NCBI GenBank assembly: GCA_964508975.1
Contig: CAZDVQ010000081.1
Coordinates: forward strand, 1-17,263
Length of the DNA: 17,263 bases
Direction of reading: 5' to 3'
Origin: CAZDVQ01 sp964508975
GTDB lineage: Bacteria; Bacteroidota; Bacteroidia; Chitinophagales; Saprospiraceae
A program made the position numbers and the translations under genes. Position 1 is the first letter of the stretch. Each line of letters starts with the position of its first letter. The notes under the pieces are model-generated. The model did no database searches. It saw nothing but the letters and a program-made list of their open reading frames with translations, and was not told the DNA's origin. Shown here piece after piece: positions 1 through 6,806 of the stretch.

Positions 1-131
1 GCAGACGGGGTGGTTATAAATTCGAGAAAAATTAACGCTTAATGGCATTGAGCTAGCGCGAACCGTGTTCTGTTGTACACATTTTTTGGGACTGGGTAAC
101 ATAAGTTACAAACTAGGCTTTTGTAGCGCCG

Positions 132-139
132 TACCTTTG
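132..139 (+). promoter_or_regulatory. Bacteroidota -7 box (TACCTTTG) for the rhodanese-thioredoxin operon
   Basis: TACCTTTG fits the Bacteroidota sigma-ABfr -7 consensus TAnnTTTG and lies 35 bp before the rhodanese start codon. I see no convincing TTG element at the usual -33 spacing, so the call rests on the -7 box and its position. The rest of 1-174 shows no supported gene. Confidence 0.55.
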
Positions 140-174
140 TCGAAAATTAACTTACTTCCATAAACCAATAAACC

Positions 175-486
175 ATGTTTGGATTCTTGAAAAACTTATT
201 TGGCCCCAAAACAGACTTTGCAGCCTTGATTCAAAACGGTGCAGTTATCCTTGATGTACGCACGCCTGACGAATACCGTGGCGGCCACATTAAAGGCTCT
301 ATAAATATCCCCGTACAAAGCCTGGCTGGCCAAGTGGCCAAGGTAAAAGCCATGGGCAAACCCGTTATTACTTGTTGTGCATCAGGTATGCGCAGCGGTA
401 TGGCGGTACAAGTATTGAAACAAAACGGCATCGAGGCCTACAACGGAGGTGCCTGGAGCAGTGTAAGCCGCTACGTGAACAAATAA
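175..486 (+). CDS. Single-domain rhodanese-like sulfurtransferase
   Basis: This is a 103-residue protein, the usual size of a stand-alone rhodanese domain. Family hallmarks are visible: ILDVRTPDEY with Asp27-Val-Arg, the GHIKGSINIP segment near 38-46, and the active-site loop CASGMRS with catalytic Cys68. A CxxGxR loop of this type forms a cysteine persulfide and passes sulfane sulfur to an acceptor; the physiological acceptor is unknown. There is no signal peptide, so it should be cytoplasmic. The thioredoxin gene starts 18 bp downstream on the same strand, so the two are probably co-transcribed, and thioredoxin could reduce the persulfide (inference). A double Cys (67-68) sits at the active site. 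The start is the first ATG after the -7 box; there is no Shine-Dalgarno site, as is normal for the phylum. Confidence 0.9.
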   Translation: MFGFLKNLFGPKTDFAALIQNGAVILDVRTPDEYRGGHIKGSINIPVQSLAGQVAKVKAMGKPVITCCASGMRSGMAVQVLKQNGIEAYNGGAWSSVSRYVNK

Positions 487-504
487 TCTAACCCACATAT
501 TATT

Positions 505-810
505 ATGAAAGCTTCATTCAACGACTTAATCAACAGCGATGTACCCGTGCTGGTTGACTTTACTGCATCTTGGTGTGGCCCCTGCAAGGCCATGGCCCCC
601 GTGCTACAAGCCGTTGCCGAGAAAGTAGGCGAACAAGCCCGCATCGTGAAAATTGACGTGGACCAAAACCCAGCCTTGGCACAGCAAATGCGTATCCAGA
701 GCGTTCCAACCTTCATGATATTCAAAAATGGCAAGAAACTTTGGGGCGAAAGCGGCATGCAATCGGCTGCAAAGCTTGAACAATTGTTGCTGAGCAACGC
801 CAGTAACTAG
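505..810 (+). CDS. Thioredoxin
   Basis: This is a 101-residue thioredoxin of normal length with no signal peptide, so it is cytoplasmic. The redox motif WCGPCK is at residues 23-28 (Cys24 and Cys27), preceded by VDFTAS. The conserved cis-proline is Pro68 in SVPTF, followed by MIFKNGKK. These are the residues needed for dithiol-disulfide exchange with protein substrates, normally with recycling by thioredoxin reductase, which is not in the window. It follows the rhodanese gene by 18 bp and is the last gene of that short operon, with a strong bidirectional terminator beginning 16 bp after its stop. It may be one of several thioredoxins in the genome, so I do not assign a gene number. Confidence 0.95.
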   Translation: MKASFNDLINSDVPVLVDFTASWCGPCKAMAPVLQAVAEKVGEQARIVKIDVDQNPALAQQMRIQSVPTFMIFKNGKKLWGESGMQSAAKLEQLLLSNASN

Positions 811-825
811 GCGTTAATCTAACTA

Positions 826-864
826 AAAAAAGCAGCTACCCCTATAAAGGCGTAGCTGCTTTTT
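826..864. terminator. Bidirectional intrinsic terminator shared by the thioredoxin and cmk operons
   Basis: AGCAGCTAC (831-839) pairs perfectly with GTAGCTGCT (852-860) around a 12-nt loop. The stem is flanked by A6 on the left and T5 on the right, so it gives a U-tract when read from either strand. The cmk stop codon (842-844, minus strand) lies in the loop, so the right arm of the stem encodes the last residues of cytidylate kinase. Confidence 0.9.
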
Positions 865-1540
865 GCATAATAGCTTGTTTGGCCATTTCGAGTGCAATAG
901 ACAACTGCTCCTCTTGGCTCATGTATGAATTATCTATTTCGACGGCATCATCGGCCATGCATAAAGGGCTATCCTCGCGGGTAGAGTCGATGTGGTCGCG
1001 CTCCAAGAGATTGTGTTTAACTTCCTCGAAGTTGAGCTCAGAGTGGCCTTTCGCGCTGAGTTCAAGCAATCGGCGTTTGGTGCGGATATCGGGCTCTGCA
1101 GTCATGAATAGCTTTAGCTCGGCATCGGGGAAAACCACGGTGCCAATATCGCGGCCATCCATGACGATACCGCGTTGCTGCCCCAGGGCTTGCTGCATCT
1201 TGACCAATGCCTTGCGCACGATAGACAAGGTACTGACCGGGCTTACAAAGGAAGATACCCGCATTTCGCGAATCTCGTTTTCAACATCTTGGCCATTTAG
1301 GAACGTGTGGTTTTGGCCAGCTATCCGTTCAAAGTGAATTTTGATGTGGCCCAGGGCCTCAGCCACGGCGTCGGGTTTGGCGATATCTACCCCATGGTTG
1401 AGGAAATACAGGGTAACGGCACGATACATAGCACCTGAATCGACGTAGGCATAGCCTAGTGATTTGGCCATAGCTTTGGCCAAGGTACTTTTGCCACAGG
1501 AAGAAAAACCGTCGATGGCGACGATGATATTAGGGGTCAT
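842..1540 (-). CDS. cmk: Cytidylate kinase (CMP/dCMP kinase)
   Basis: This 232-residue protein has the size of bacterial Cmk and would catalyse ATP-dependent phosphorylation of CMP and dCMP in pyrimidine nucleotide metabolism. The N-terminus carries the P-loop GFSSCGKST (11-19). It is followed by the family segment YVDSGAMYRAVT (about 32-43) for nucleotide binding and, further on, MDGRDIGTVVFPDA, the diagnostic Cmk motif with the GRDIGT signature. The downstream Arg-rich lid region (RTKRR) is present. The start codon overlaps the stop of the upstream gene (1537-3054) by ATGA, so the two are translationally coupled in one operon. The 3' end runs into the shared terminator: the stop codon is in the hairpin loop and the last codons are in the stem. 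Confidence 0.96.
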   Translation of the reverse strand: MTPNIIVAIDGFSSCGKSTLAKAMAKSLGYAYVDSGAMYRAVTLYFLNHGVDIAKPDAVAEALGHIKIHFERIAGQNHTFLNGQDVENEIREMRVSSFVSPVSTLSIVRKALVKMQQALGQQRGIVMDGRDIGTVVFPDAELKLFMTAEPDIRTKRRLLELSAKGHSELNFEEVKHNLLERDHIDSTREDSPLCMADDAVEIDNSYMSQEEQLSIALEMAKQAIMQKAATPL

Positions 1541-3054
1541 TCCAATTGCTTTTTGAGCACTTCCCAGACATATTCCAGCGGTAAAACCTCGAGTTCGGCG
1601 AGGAGGCCACGGTATTTGAAAGGGTTTTCTTCTAATCTGCTGAAGTATTTTGCTTCAAGGCTAATCTCGCTAGATTTGAAATCGGCCTTGACGAGTTGTT
1701 GTAGCAGGCGGATGAACTGAATCATGCGGTAAAATTCCTCTTTCTTGAGGTTTTTGTACGCGAACATCTTCAGTTTCTCAATACGTTCTTGGGCGGCGTT
1801 GAAACTTTTCTTCTCGCAGAAGAATAGTACTTGCGCAATCAAGGCCAAGCCCGTGAGCGGCCGCAATTCGCGAGGAAGCACCACTTGCTCACTCAAGAAG
1901 CGCGATAGCCTAAAGTTGCGGTTGGCTGGGGCTACGAGGGCCGCGTTGTTGGCCCCAAGGTGTTCAACGATAAAGTTGAGGTAAACCTCATAAACTTTCC
2001 AACGTTCCTTTTCAATAGTATTCAAGCGTTTGAACTTGACATTGTTGACCGTCTCGTTGAACACGGCAAGCGCGTTAACGTAGTTGGCCGTGTGCATAGA
2101 CAGCAAGAAATACTGTTCCATGACCATGAACCAAGTATCGGAACCCACGGGGAATTTAGCCACCGAAGCATCGGCGGTGATTTTACCGTTTTTGAAATCA
2201 CGAAGGTGCAGGTAGGCCGTCATTTTCTTCAAGTAGAAGTTGGAGGCCACGTCGTCGCGGTAATAAATCGGGTTATCTTGGATGTATTTCTCGGCCCTTT
2301 CACATACTTCAACCACGCTGTTATAATCGTTGAGCATCTCGTATCGGTACGCCCAAACCATGAACATATTGTAGTAGATAACGGGCGACTCGTACAATTC
2401 AGACAAACTTACCAAGGCATCACAGTAGATATCAATTTTATCCTTGAGGTCTTGACTTTTCAGGGGTGGTTTATGGTAGTTCATCTGCACCCGTTGCAGG
2501 AGTTCCTCCGAGCGAATCTCGGAGTTGAGTACGTCTTGGTATTGCTTGGCGTATTGATCGTACACCTCGAACTCCTTTTCATCATCTATGAGCGAGGCGT
2601 ATTCGCGTAAGATCCGGGCACTATTGACGATAACGTCGGCAAATTTAAACTTGAGTGCGATGGTGAGGATATGTTTGGCTAGGCCGGCTGCCGTTGCAAT
2701 GGCATTGTTGGAGAGTAGAATTTTGACCAGGGTCCAGTCCTTGTTGACGGTAAAATAAGCCCGGTTATAATTAGAGGTTGCGGGCGTATTGACATCGAGG
2801 AAAAACAAGGTGTTTAGCAAGCGTTTGCGAAACCTAGATTTAAGTTGACGGTATTTATCGTCGGTGGGGCTACAATCGTACAAGGCTTTGGCAGCGTCGC
2901 GGTCATTTTTAAATCGCCCGAGTTGAAGCGCTTCGTAAAATTCGTTGAATTTTGAATTCTTATGCTTCAGACTATGTTCATCGAAAATCTCTATCTTCTT
3001 TACCTTTTTCTTGGTAACGATTTTAGAAATCTCAATAAGGTTCTTCATTGACAT
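1537..3054 (-). CDS. Uncharacterised helical-repeat (TPR-like) protein upstream of cmk
   Basis: I do not recognise a named family in this 505-residue protein. It has no signal peptide or membrane segment. The N-terminus is very basic (KKKVKKIEIF near 16-25). After residue 60 it is almost entirely amphipathic helix, with regularly spaced Tyr, Ala and Leu as in TPR-like alpha-solenoids; no single repeat matches the TPR consensus strictly. Examples are the stretches around YYNMFMVWAYRYEMLNDY and FYLKKMTAYLHLRDFKNGK. A scaffold or protein-interaction role is only an inference from the fold. It is the first gene of the operon with cmk (4-bp ATGA overlap) and has a -7 box about 45 bp upstream. Start 3054 gives MSMKN; the ATG two codons further in, at 3048, is an equally plausible start. 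Confidence 0.75.
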   Translation of the reverse strand: MSMKNLIEISKIVTKKKVKKIEIFDEHSLKHKNSKFNEFYEALQLGRFKNDRDAAKALYDCSPTDDKYRQLKSRFRKRLLNTLFFLDVNTPATSNYNRAYFTVNKDWTLVKILLSNNAIATAAGLAKHILTIALKFKFADVIVNSARILREYASLIDDEKEFEVYDQYAKQYQDVLNSEIRSEELLQRVQMNYHKPPLKSQDLKDKIDIYCDALVSLSELYESPVIYYNMFMVWAYRYEMLNDYNSVVEVCERAEKYIQDNPIYYRDDVASNFYLKKMTAYLHLRDFKNGKITADASVAKFPVGSDTWFMVMEQYFLLSMHTANYVNALAVFNETVNNVKFKRLNTIEKERWKVYEVYLNFIVEHLGANNAALVAPANRNFRLSRFLSEQVVLPRELRPLTGLALIAQVLFFCEKKSFNAAQERIEKLKMFAYKNLKKEEFYRMIQFIRLLQQLVKADFKSSEISLEAKYFSRLEENPFKYRGLLAELEVLPLEYVWEVLKKQLE

Positions 3055-3099
3055 GGTAAAAACATATTGAATTTAACTTATTTAATGGGTTGCTCTGTG

Positions 3100-3107
3100 C
3101 AAAGATA
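3100..3107 (-). promoter_or_regulatory. -7 box (TATCTTTG) for the helical-repeat/cmk operon
   Basis: Read on the minus strand, TATCTTTG matches TAnnTTTG and lies 45 bp before the start at 3054. The -33 element is not obvious. The adjoining sequence to 3200 is AT-rich with no supported gene. Confidence 0.55.
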
Positions 3108-3200
3108 GTGTCCACATTGATTAAATCACGAAGAATTTGAAAGAATATGTAAACATTTATGCAACACCCCTGTTTGTGACATCATTTTAGACGTTAAAAA

Positions 3201-3337
3201 TGGGGCGGGAGTTGCGCGAGGTGCCCGGAGGGCGCGGGGCGTGAAACGCCCATGCGGTGCCGCCGCAGGCGGTACTAAGCGCCAGCGCACCCGTAGGGGA
3301 CCGACCCCGCGTAGCGGGGACGCGCCCAAATAAAAAA
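3201..3337 (+). repeat. GC-rich modular hairpin element, copy 1
   Basis: This is a block of very high GC content in an otherwise AT-rich gap between divergent genes. It opens with TTGCGCGAGGTGC and carries several short hairpins: GCCC-GGA-GGGC, GGGCGT-GAA-ACGCCC, CCGCC-GCA-GGCGG, CCC-GTA-GGG and CCCCGC-GTA-GCGGGG. It includes the modules TAAGCGCCAGCGCACCC and GGACCGACCC, and ends in CGCGCCCAAATAAAAAAG just before the fadJ-like promoter. It links the two subtypes seen in the other copies, because it has both the GACCGACC module (copies 2 and 3) and the TAAGCG..AGCGCACCC module (copies 4 and 5). Exact ends are uncertain. Confidence 0.8.
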
Positions 3338-3340
3338 GTG

Positions 3341-3348
3341 TATATTTG
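3341..3348 (+). promoter_or_regulatory. -7 box (TATATTTG) for the beta-oxidation gene
   Basis: TATATTTG matches TAnnTTTG and lies 32 bp before the chosen ATG at 3381, immediately after the A-rich tail of GC-rich element copy 1. If it is real, the element tail occupies the spacer and -33 region, and the GTG at 3348 is part of the promoter rather than a start codon. Confidence 0.55.
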
Positions 3349-3380
3349 TGCTCTTAAACAGCCAAATCAACTACAACAAC

Positions 3381-5498
3381 ATGCAACTTAGTGACTATAT
3401 AACCATAGAAAAACACGATGGTGTTGCTACTATTTGGATTGACCAAAAGGGCGAAAAGGTGAATAAAGTATCGCCAGATGCCGTGCAGATTTTTGACCAA
3501 GTGATTAGCATGCTAGAACAGGACCCGGAGGTGAAGGCCGCCGTGATGATGAGCCGTAAACGCGACTTTATTGCAGGCGCCGACATTGAAGCCTTTGCCA
3601 AGGTGCAAAAACCGGGCGACTTTATTCAGATTACACAAAAAGGTCACGAGATCTTAAACCGCGTTGAAGCCTCGAAAAAACCAATTGTAGCTGCTATCCA
3701 TGGCAACTGCTTGGGCGGTGGCCTTGAAATAGCCTTGGGTTGCCATGCTCGTATAGCATCGAACGATGCCAGTACTAAACTAGCCTTGCCAGAGGTACAG
3801 CTTGGCCTGGTTCCTGGTGGTGGTGGCACGCAGCGTTTACCGAGGCTGATTGGTTTACAAGCATCGTTGGATATGCTGTTGACTGGTAAAAACATACACG
3901 CCAGCAAGGCCCTGCGCATGGGTTTGGTAGATGAGGTGGTTGACAAAGGCATTTTGCACCAAAGTGCCATAAATTTAGCCAAACGCCTCATTAAGCAAAA
4001 GATTCAGCGCAAACGTCGTTTCCATGCCCCTACCTGGTTCTTGGAAAAAACATCGCTTGGGCGCTCTTTCGTGTACATGAAAGCCCGCCAAACGGTGATG
4101 AAGCTAACCAATGGCAACTACCCTGCCCCCTTGGCTATTTTAGATTGTGTGCGTGCCGGTTTAGAAAAAGGTATGAAAGCTGGTTTAGCCGTTGAAGCGC
4201 AGACCTTTGAGCGCATGATTTTAAGTCCGGAAAGCCGACAGCTCATCCATATTTTCTTTGCCATGACCGGCAAGAAAAAGAACCCTTACGATAAAGCTTT
4301 GATACGAGCAACGGAGAAACTAGGTATTCTGGGTGCTGGATTAATGGGCTCAGGAATCGCGAAAGTGAGTATCCCCAAAGGCATCATGGTAACCCTGAAA
4401 GACCTGAAGGACGAGTCGCTGCAAAAAGCTAAACAACTCATTTGGAAGAGTTTATACAAAAAAGTAAAGCGTAAAATTATCCGCAACCACGAGGCGGAGT
4501 CTATCATGGGCCAGGTGCGTACCAGCCAGGATTACGGTGATTTAGCGCATAGCGATATGGTGATCGAGGCCGTATTTGAAGACTTGAGCATCAAGCAACA
4601 AGTCATTGCGGATACCGAAGCGGTGGTTTCGCAAGATTGTATCATAGCCAGCAACACCTCGGCATTACCAATTCACGCCATAGCGGCTAATGCCAAGCAC
4701 CCCGAGCGCATGATTGGTATGCACTACTTCTCGCCGGTGCCCAAAATGCCTTTACTAGAAATTGTGGTTACGCCACAAACGGCCGACTGGGTGAAAGCCA
4801 GTTGTTTTGAACTGGGTATCCAACAAGGTAAAACCTGTATCGTGGTACAAGACGGACCAGGATTTTACACCACCCGTATTTTGGCTCCATTGCTCAACGA
4901 AGCATTGCTGTTGCTCGAAGAAGGTGCGGATATTTTGCAAATTGACCAGGCCATGCAACAATGGGGCTTCCCAGTTGGGCCAGTCAAATTGATTGACGAG
5001 GTAGGTATTGACGTGGGCGCACACGTGATGTCGGGCGACTTAATTAAGCACTTCATTGCACAGCGCGGCGAGATGAAAGTGAGCCAGTCCTTGATTGCCA
5101 TGAAGGAAAAAGGGTTTTACGGCAAGAAAAACCACCGAGGCTTTTACACCTACGGTCGTGGTCAAAAACGCAAGGCCAACCCAGAAGCTTACCGTTTCTT
5201 TGGTGGCCAAGACCGCAAGTCCTTTGACCAGCAGGAAATCATTGACCGTTGTGGTTTAATCATGCTGAACGAGGCGGTGCACTGCTTGGCCGAGGGTATT
5301 ATCCAATCACCGCTAGATGGCGACATTGGCGCTATTTTCGGCTTGGGTTTCCCGCCATTCCGTGGTGGTCCATTCCGTCATTGCGATACCGTTGGCCCGA
5401 AAGTTATCTTCGAGAAACTTAAAGCGCTTGAAGCCAAACATGGCAACAGGTTTAAACCAGCCGCTTTGTTGGCGGAAACGGAAAAGTTTTATTTATGA
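3381..5498 (+). CDS. Bifunctional enoyl-CoA hydratase / 3-hydroxyacyl-CoA dehydrogenase (FadJ/FadB-type alpha subunit)
   Basis: This 705-residue multienzyme carries two steps of fatty-acid beta-oxidation: hydration of enoyl-CoA and NAD-dependent oxidation of the 3-hydroxyacyl-CoA. The N-terminal crotonase domain (about 1-200) has the oxyanion-hole segments IAGADIEAF and HGNCLGGGLE, and both catalytic glutamates, Glu116 and Glu138 (LPEVQLGLVPGGGGTQR). The dehydrogenase part begins near 312 with the NAD-binding GAGLMG (318-323). It continues with the catalytic-His motif HYFSP (His448) and QDGPGFYTTRI, and ends with a second 3HCDH C-terminal repeat containing FGLGFPPFRGGP. The length is normal for FadB/FadJ. 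I chose the ATG at 3381 because an upstream GTG (3348) lies in the likely promoter. No thiolase or acyl-CoA dehydrogenase gene is adjacent, so any beta subunit is encoded elsewhere. FadB and FadJ cannot be separated by sequence alone. Confidence 0.93.
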   Translation: MQLSDYITIEKHDGVATIWIDQKGEKVNKVSPDAVQIFDQVISMLEQDPEVKAAVMMSRKRDFIAGADIEAFAKVQKPGDFIQITQKGHEILNRVEASKKPIVAAIHGNCLGGGLEIALGCHARIASNDASTKLALPEVQLGLVPGGGGTQRLPRLIGLQASLDMLLTGKNIHASKALRMGLVDEVVDKGILHQSAINLAKRLIKQKIQRKRRFHAPTWFLEKTSLGRSFVYMKARQTVMKLTNGNYPAPLAILDCVRAGLEKGMKAGLAVEAQTFERMILSPESRQLIHIFFAMTGKKKNPYDKALIRATEKLGILGAGLMGSGIAKVSIPKGIMVTLKDLKDESLQKAKQLIWKSLYKKVKRKIIRNHEAESIMGQVRTSQDYGDLAHSDMVIEAVFEDLSIKQQVIADTEAVVSQDCIIASNTSALPIHAIAANAKHPERMIGMHYFSPVPKMPLLEIVVTPQTADWVKASCFELGIQQGKTCIVVQDGPGFYTTRILAPLLNEALLLLEEGADILQIDQAMQQWGFPVGPVKLIDEVGIDVGAHVMSGDLIKHFIAQRGEMKVSQSLIAMKEKGFYGKKNHRGFYTYGRGQKRKANPEAYRFFGGQDRKSFDQQEIIDRCGLIMLNEAVHCLAEGIIQSPLDGDIGAIFGLGFPPFRGGPFRHCDTVGPKVIFEKLKALEAKHGNRFKPAALLAETEKFYL

Positions 5499-5507
5499 GT
5501 TATGAGT
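5494..5507 (+). repeat. Two-copy heptamer TATGAGT overlapping the fadJ-like stop codon
   Basis: TATGAGT occurs twice in tandem, followed by a partial third (TATGAAA), and includes the stop codon TGA (5496-5498). Its reverse complement gives AACTCAT units, which resemble the AACTNNN units of the tract at 5579-5641. The two tracts therefore face each other across this 144-bp gap. Confidence 0.6.
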
Positions 5508-5578
5508 TATGAAACTAATGATTATCATGTATTTATAAAATTATTTTGACTTGTATTTTTCCTGATTTCAAAAAAAAA

Positions 5579-5641
5579 CTATTAACTCTGAACTATTAAC
5601 TTCAATCTACCAACTACCAACATTCAACTACCAACTATTCC
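5579..5641 (+). repeat. Nine consecutive degenerate 7-nt repeats in the engB leader
   Basis: The 63 bp before the engB start parse without a gap into heptamers: ctattaa, ctctgaa, ctattaa, cttcaat, ctaccaa, ctaccaa, cattcaa, ctaccaa, ctattcc. Every unit begins with C, and six end in AA. The tract ends one base before the ATG, so it replaces the normal ribosome-binding region. It contains no G except in ctctgaa, so the leader should be nearly unstructured. Confidence 0.8.
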
Positions 5642-5642
5642 A

Positions 5643-6239
5643 ATGCACAACATAAAATTTATCGGGAGTTTTGAAAAAATAAACCAGTGCCCCAAGCCTG
5701 ATAAGCCCGAGTATGTATTCCTGGGGCGCTCTAACGTGGGTAAATCATCGTTGATCAACATGATTTGCAACCGGAACAGCTTGGCACGGGTATCTAAACA
5801 GCCAGGCAAGACTCAGGAGATGAATTATTACCTCGTGGAGGATACTTGGTACCTCGTGGATTTACCGGGCTATGGATATGCCAAACGCTCGAAAGATGTG
5901 CGCGACAAGTTCGAGAAAATGATTCACACCTACCTCGACCTTCGGGAGTCGATGTTGTGCGCTTTTTTACTTGTTGACATCAACGTACCACCACAAAAAT
6001 TGGACTTGGACATTGCCAACTGGATGGGCGAGCACGGTATTCCGTTCGTTATTGTGTTTACCAAGTGCGACCGTTTGAAAAAGCCAGAAGTTCCCGCACA
6101 GGTATTTTTTGAGGCATTATCTGAGTCTTGGGAAACCCCACCACAGCATTTTTTCAGCTCGGCCAACACCAATATGGGCCGAGAAGACATTCTAGCACTC
6201 ATCGAGGAGGTGAACGCCAGTTTTCTCAACCAGCAATAA
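5643..6239 (+). CDS. engB: Ribosome biogenesis GTP-binding protein EngB/YsxC/YihA
   Basis: This 198-residue GTPase is of the expected length. In well-studied bacteria the family is needed for assembly of the large ribosomal subunit. All G motifs are present in order: G1 GRSNVGKSS (about 29-37), G2 within PGKTQEMNYY, G3 DLPGYGYA, G4 TKCD and G5 SSANTNMG near the C-terminus. The FLGRSNVGKSSLIN and LVDLPGYGYAKR forms are characteristic of EngB rather than Era or Der. There is no signal peptide and the protein should be cytoplasmic. The start ATG directly follows a 63-bp heptamer tract. The last 48 bp overlap the 3' end of the convergent methyltransferase gene. Confidence 0.95.
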   Translation: MHNIKFIGSFEKINQCPKPDKPEYVFLGRSNVGKSSLINMICNRNSLARVSKQPGKTQEMNYYLVEDTWYLVDLPGYGYAKRSKDVRDKFEKMIHTYLDLRESMLCAFLLVDINVPPQKLDLDIANWMGEHGIPFVIVFTKCDRLKKPEVPAQVFFEALSESWETPPQHFFSSANTNMGREDILALIEEVNASFLNQQ

Positions 6240-6803
6240 TACTTGCCTAAAATAACCCAGCACCCGCCAGCGCTCAAGCACGCTAACCTGGTAGCCCATA
6301 CAGCTGAGCTGGCTAATCCATGCAGCTTCGCTTAAGTTGCGGTGTGGATGACCTGTAAATTCGAGATTGACGAGGCTATCCATCCAGTGGGTCAGCTTTT
6401 CTTGAACACGGCCCTCGAACACGTCCTCCATGATGATAAGGCGTTGGCTCACGCGTAGGGCTTCACGTATCGTGTCGAAGGGTGTATCAATATGGTGAAG
6501 CACCGTGATGAGCGTGGTTGTGTCAAAGCTATTATCGGCAAAGGGCAAGGTTTTACCATCGAAGATAAGGGGTTTTACCTCCGGGAAAAAGCTAAGGTCC
6601 CGTACATCAGCGGCTTGAATCTCAAAGCCTTGTACCTGTAAAGCGTGTACTAGGCCGCAGTTGCCCGAGCCAATATCGAGAACCTTTTCGTTTGGTTTAA
6701 GCAATCGAGCTATCCGTTGTTGCTTGATAGCCACCCGTGGCGGGATACTTGCCTTGTACAGCTTGCCCAACAAGGGAATGTCGCGGAGTTTGGAATATAG
6801 CAC
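6192..6803 (-). CDS. Class I SAM-dependent methyltransferase
   Basis: This 203-residue protein contains a Rossmann-type methyltransferase core of the Methyltransf_11 type. Motif I is VLDIGSGNCG (about 41-50), which binds S-adenosylmethionine. The second acidic strand end is AADVRD. Motif IV is near LPFADNSFDTTTLITVLHHI, the usual F-D-x-x-x...LHH signature of small-molecule or lipid methyltransferases. The substrate cannot be read from the sequence. It is the last gene of a minus-strand operon and starts 3 bp after the stop of the SGNH protein gene. Its C-terminal 15 codons overlap the end of convergent engB. The N-terminal IPLLGKLYKASIPPRV segment has no membrane character. Confidence 0.85.
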   Translation of the reverse strand: MLYSKLRDIPLLGKLYKASIPPRVAIKQQRIARLLKPNEKVLDIGSGNCGLVHALQVQGFEIQAADVRDLSFFPEVKPLIFDGKTLPFADNSFDTTTLITVLHHIDTPFDTIREALRVSQRLIIMEDVFEGRVQEKLTHWMDSLVNLEFTGHPHRNLSEAAWISQLSCMGYQVSVLERWRVLGYFRQVLLLVEKTGVHLLDEC

Positions 6804-6806
6804 TTA

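Noticed and set aside
1960..2610. Plus-strand frame of 216 codons antisense to the helical-repeat gene
   Set aside because: It has no recognisable motif or signal. The minus-strand frame is longer, coupled to cmk and has a -7 box.
3126..3329. Minus-strand reading frame of 67 codons rich in Pro, Arg and Ala
   Set aside because: It is generated by the GC-rich element copy 1 and has no domain or promoter. Its composition only reflects the repeat.
3348..3380. Upstream GTG start at 3348 for the beta-oxidation protein
   Set aside because: The GTG is part of the TATATTTG -7 box, and the added 11 residues match nothing in the crotonase domain. ATG 3381 is better.
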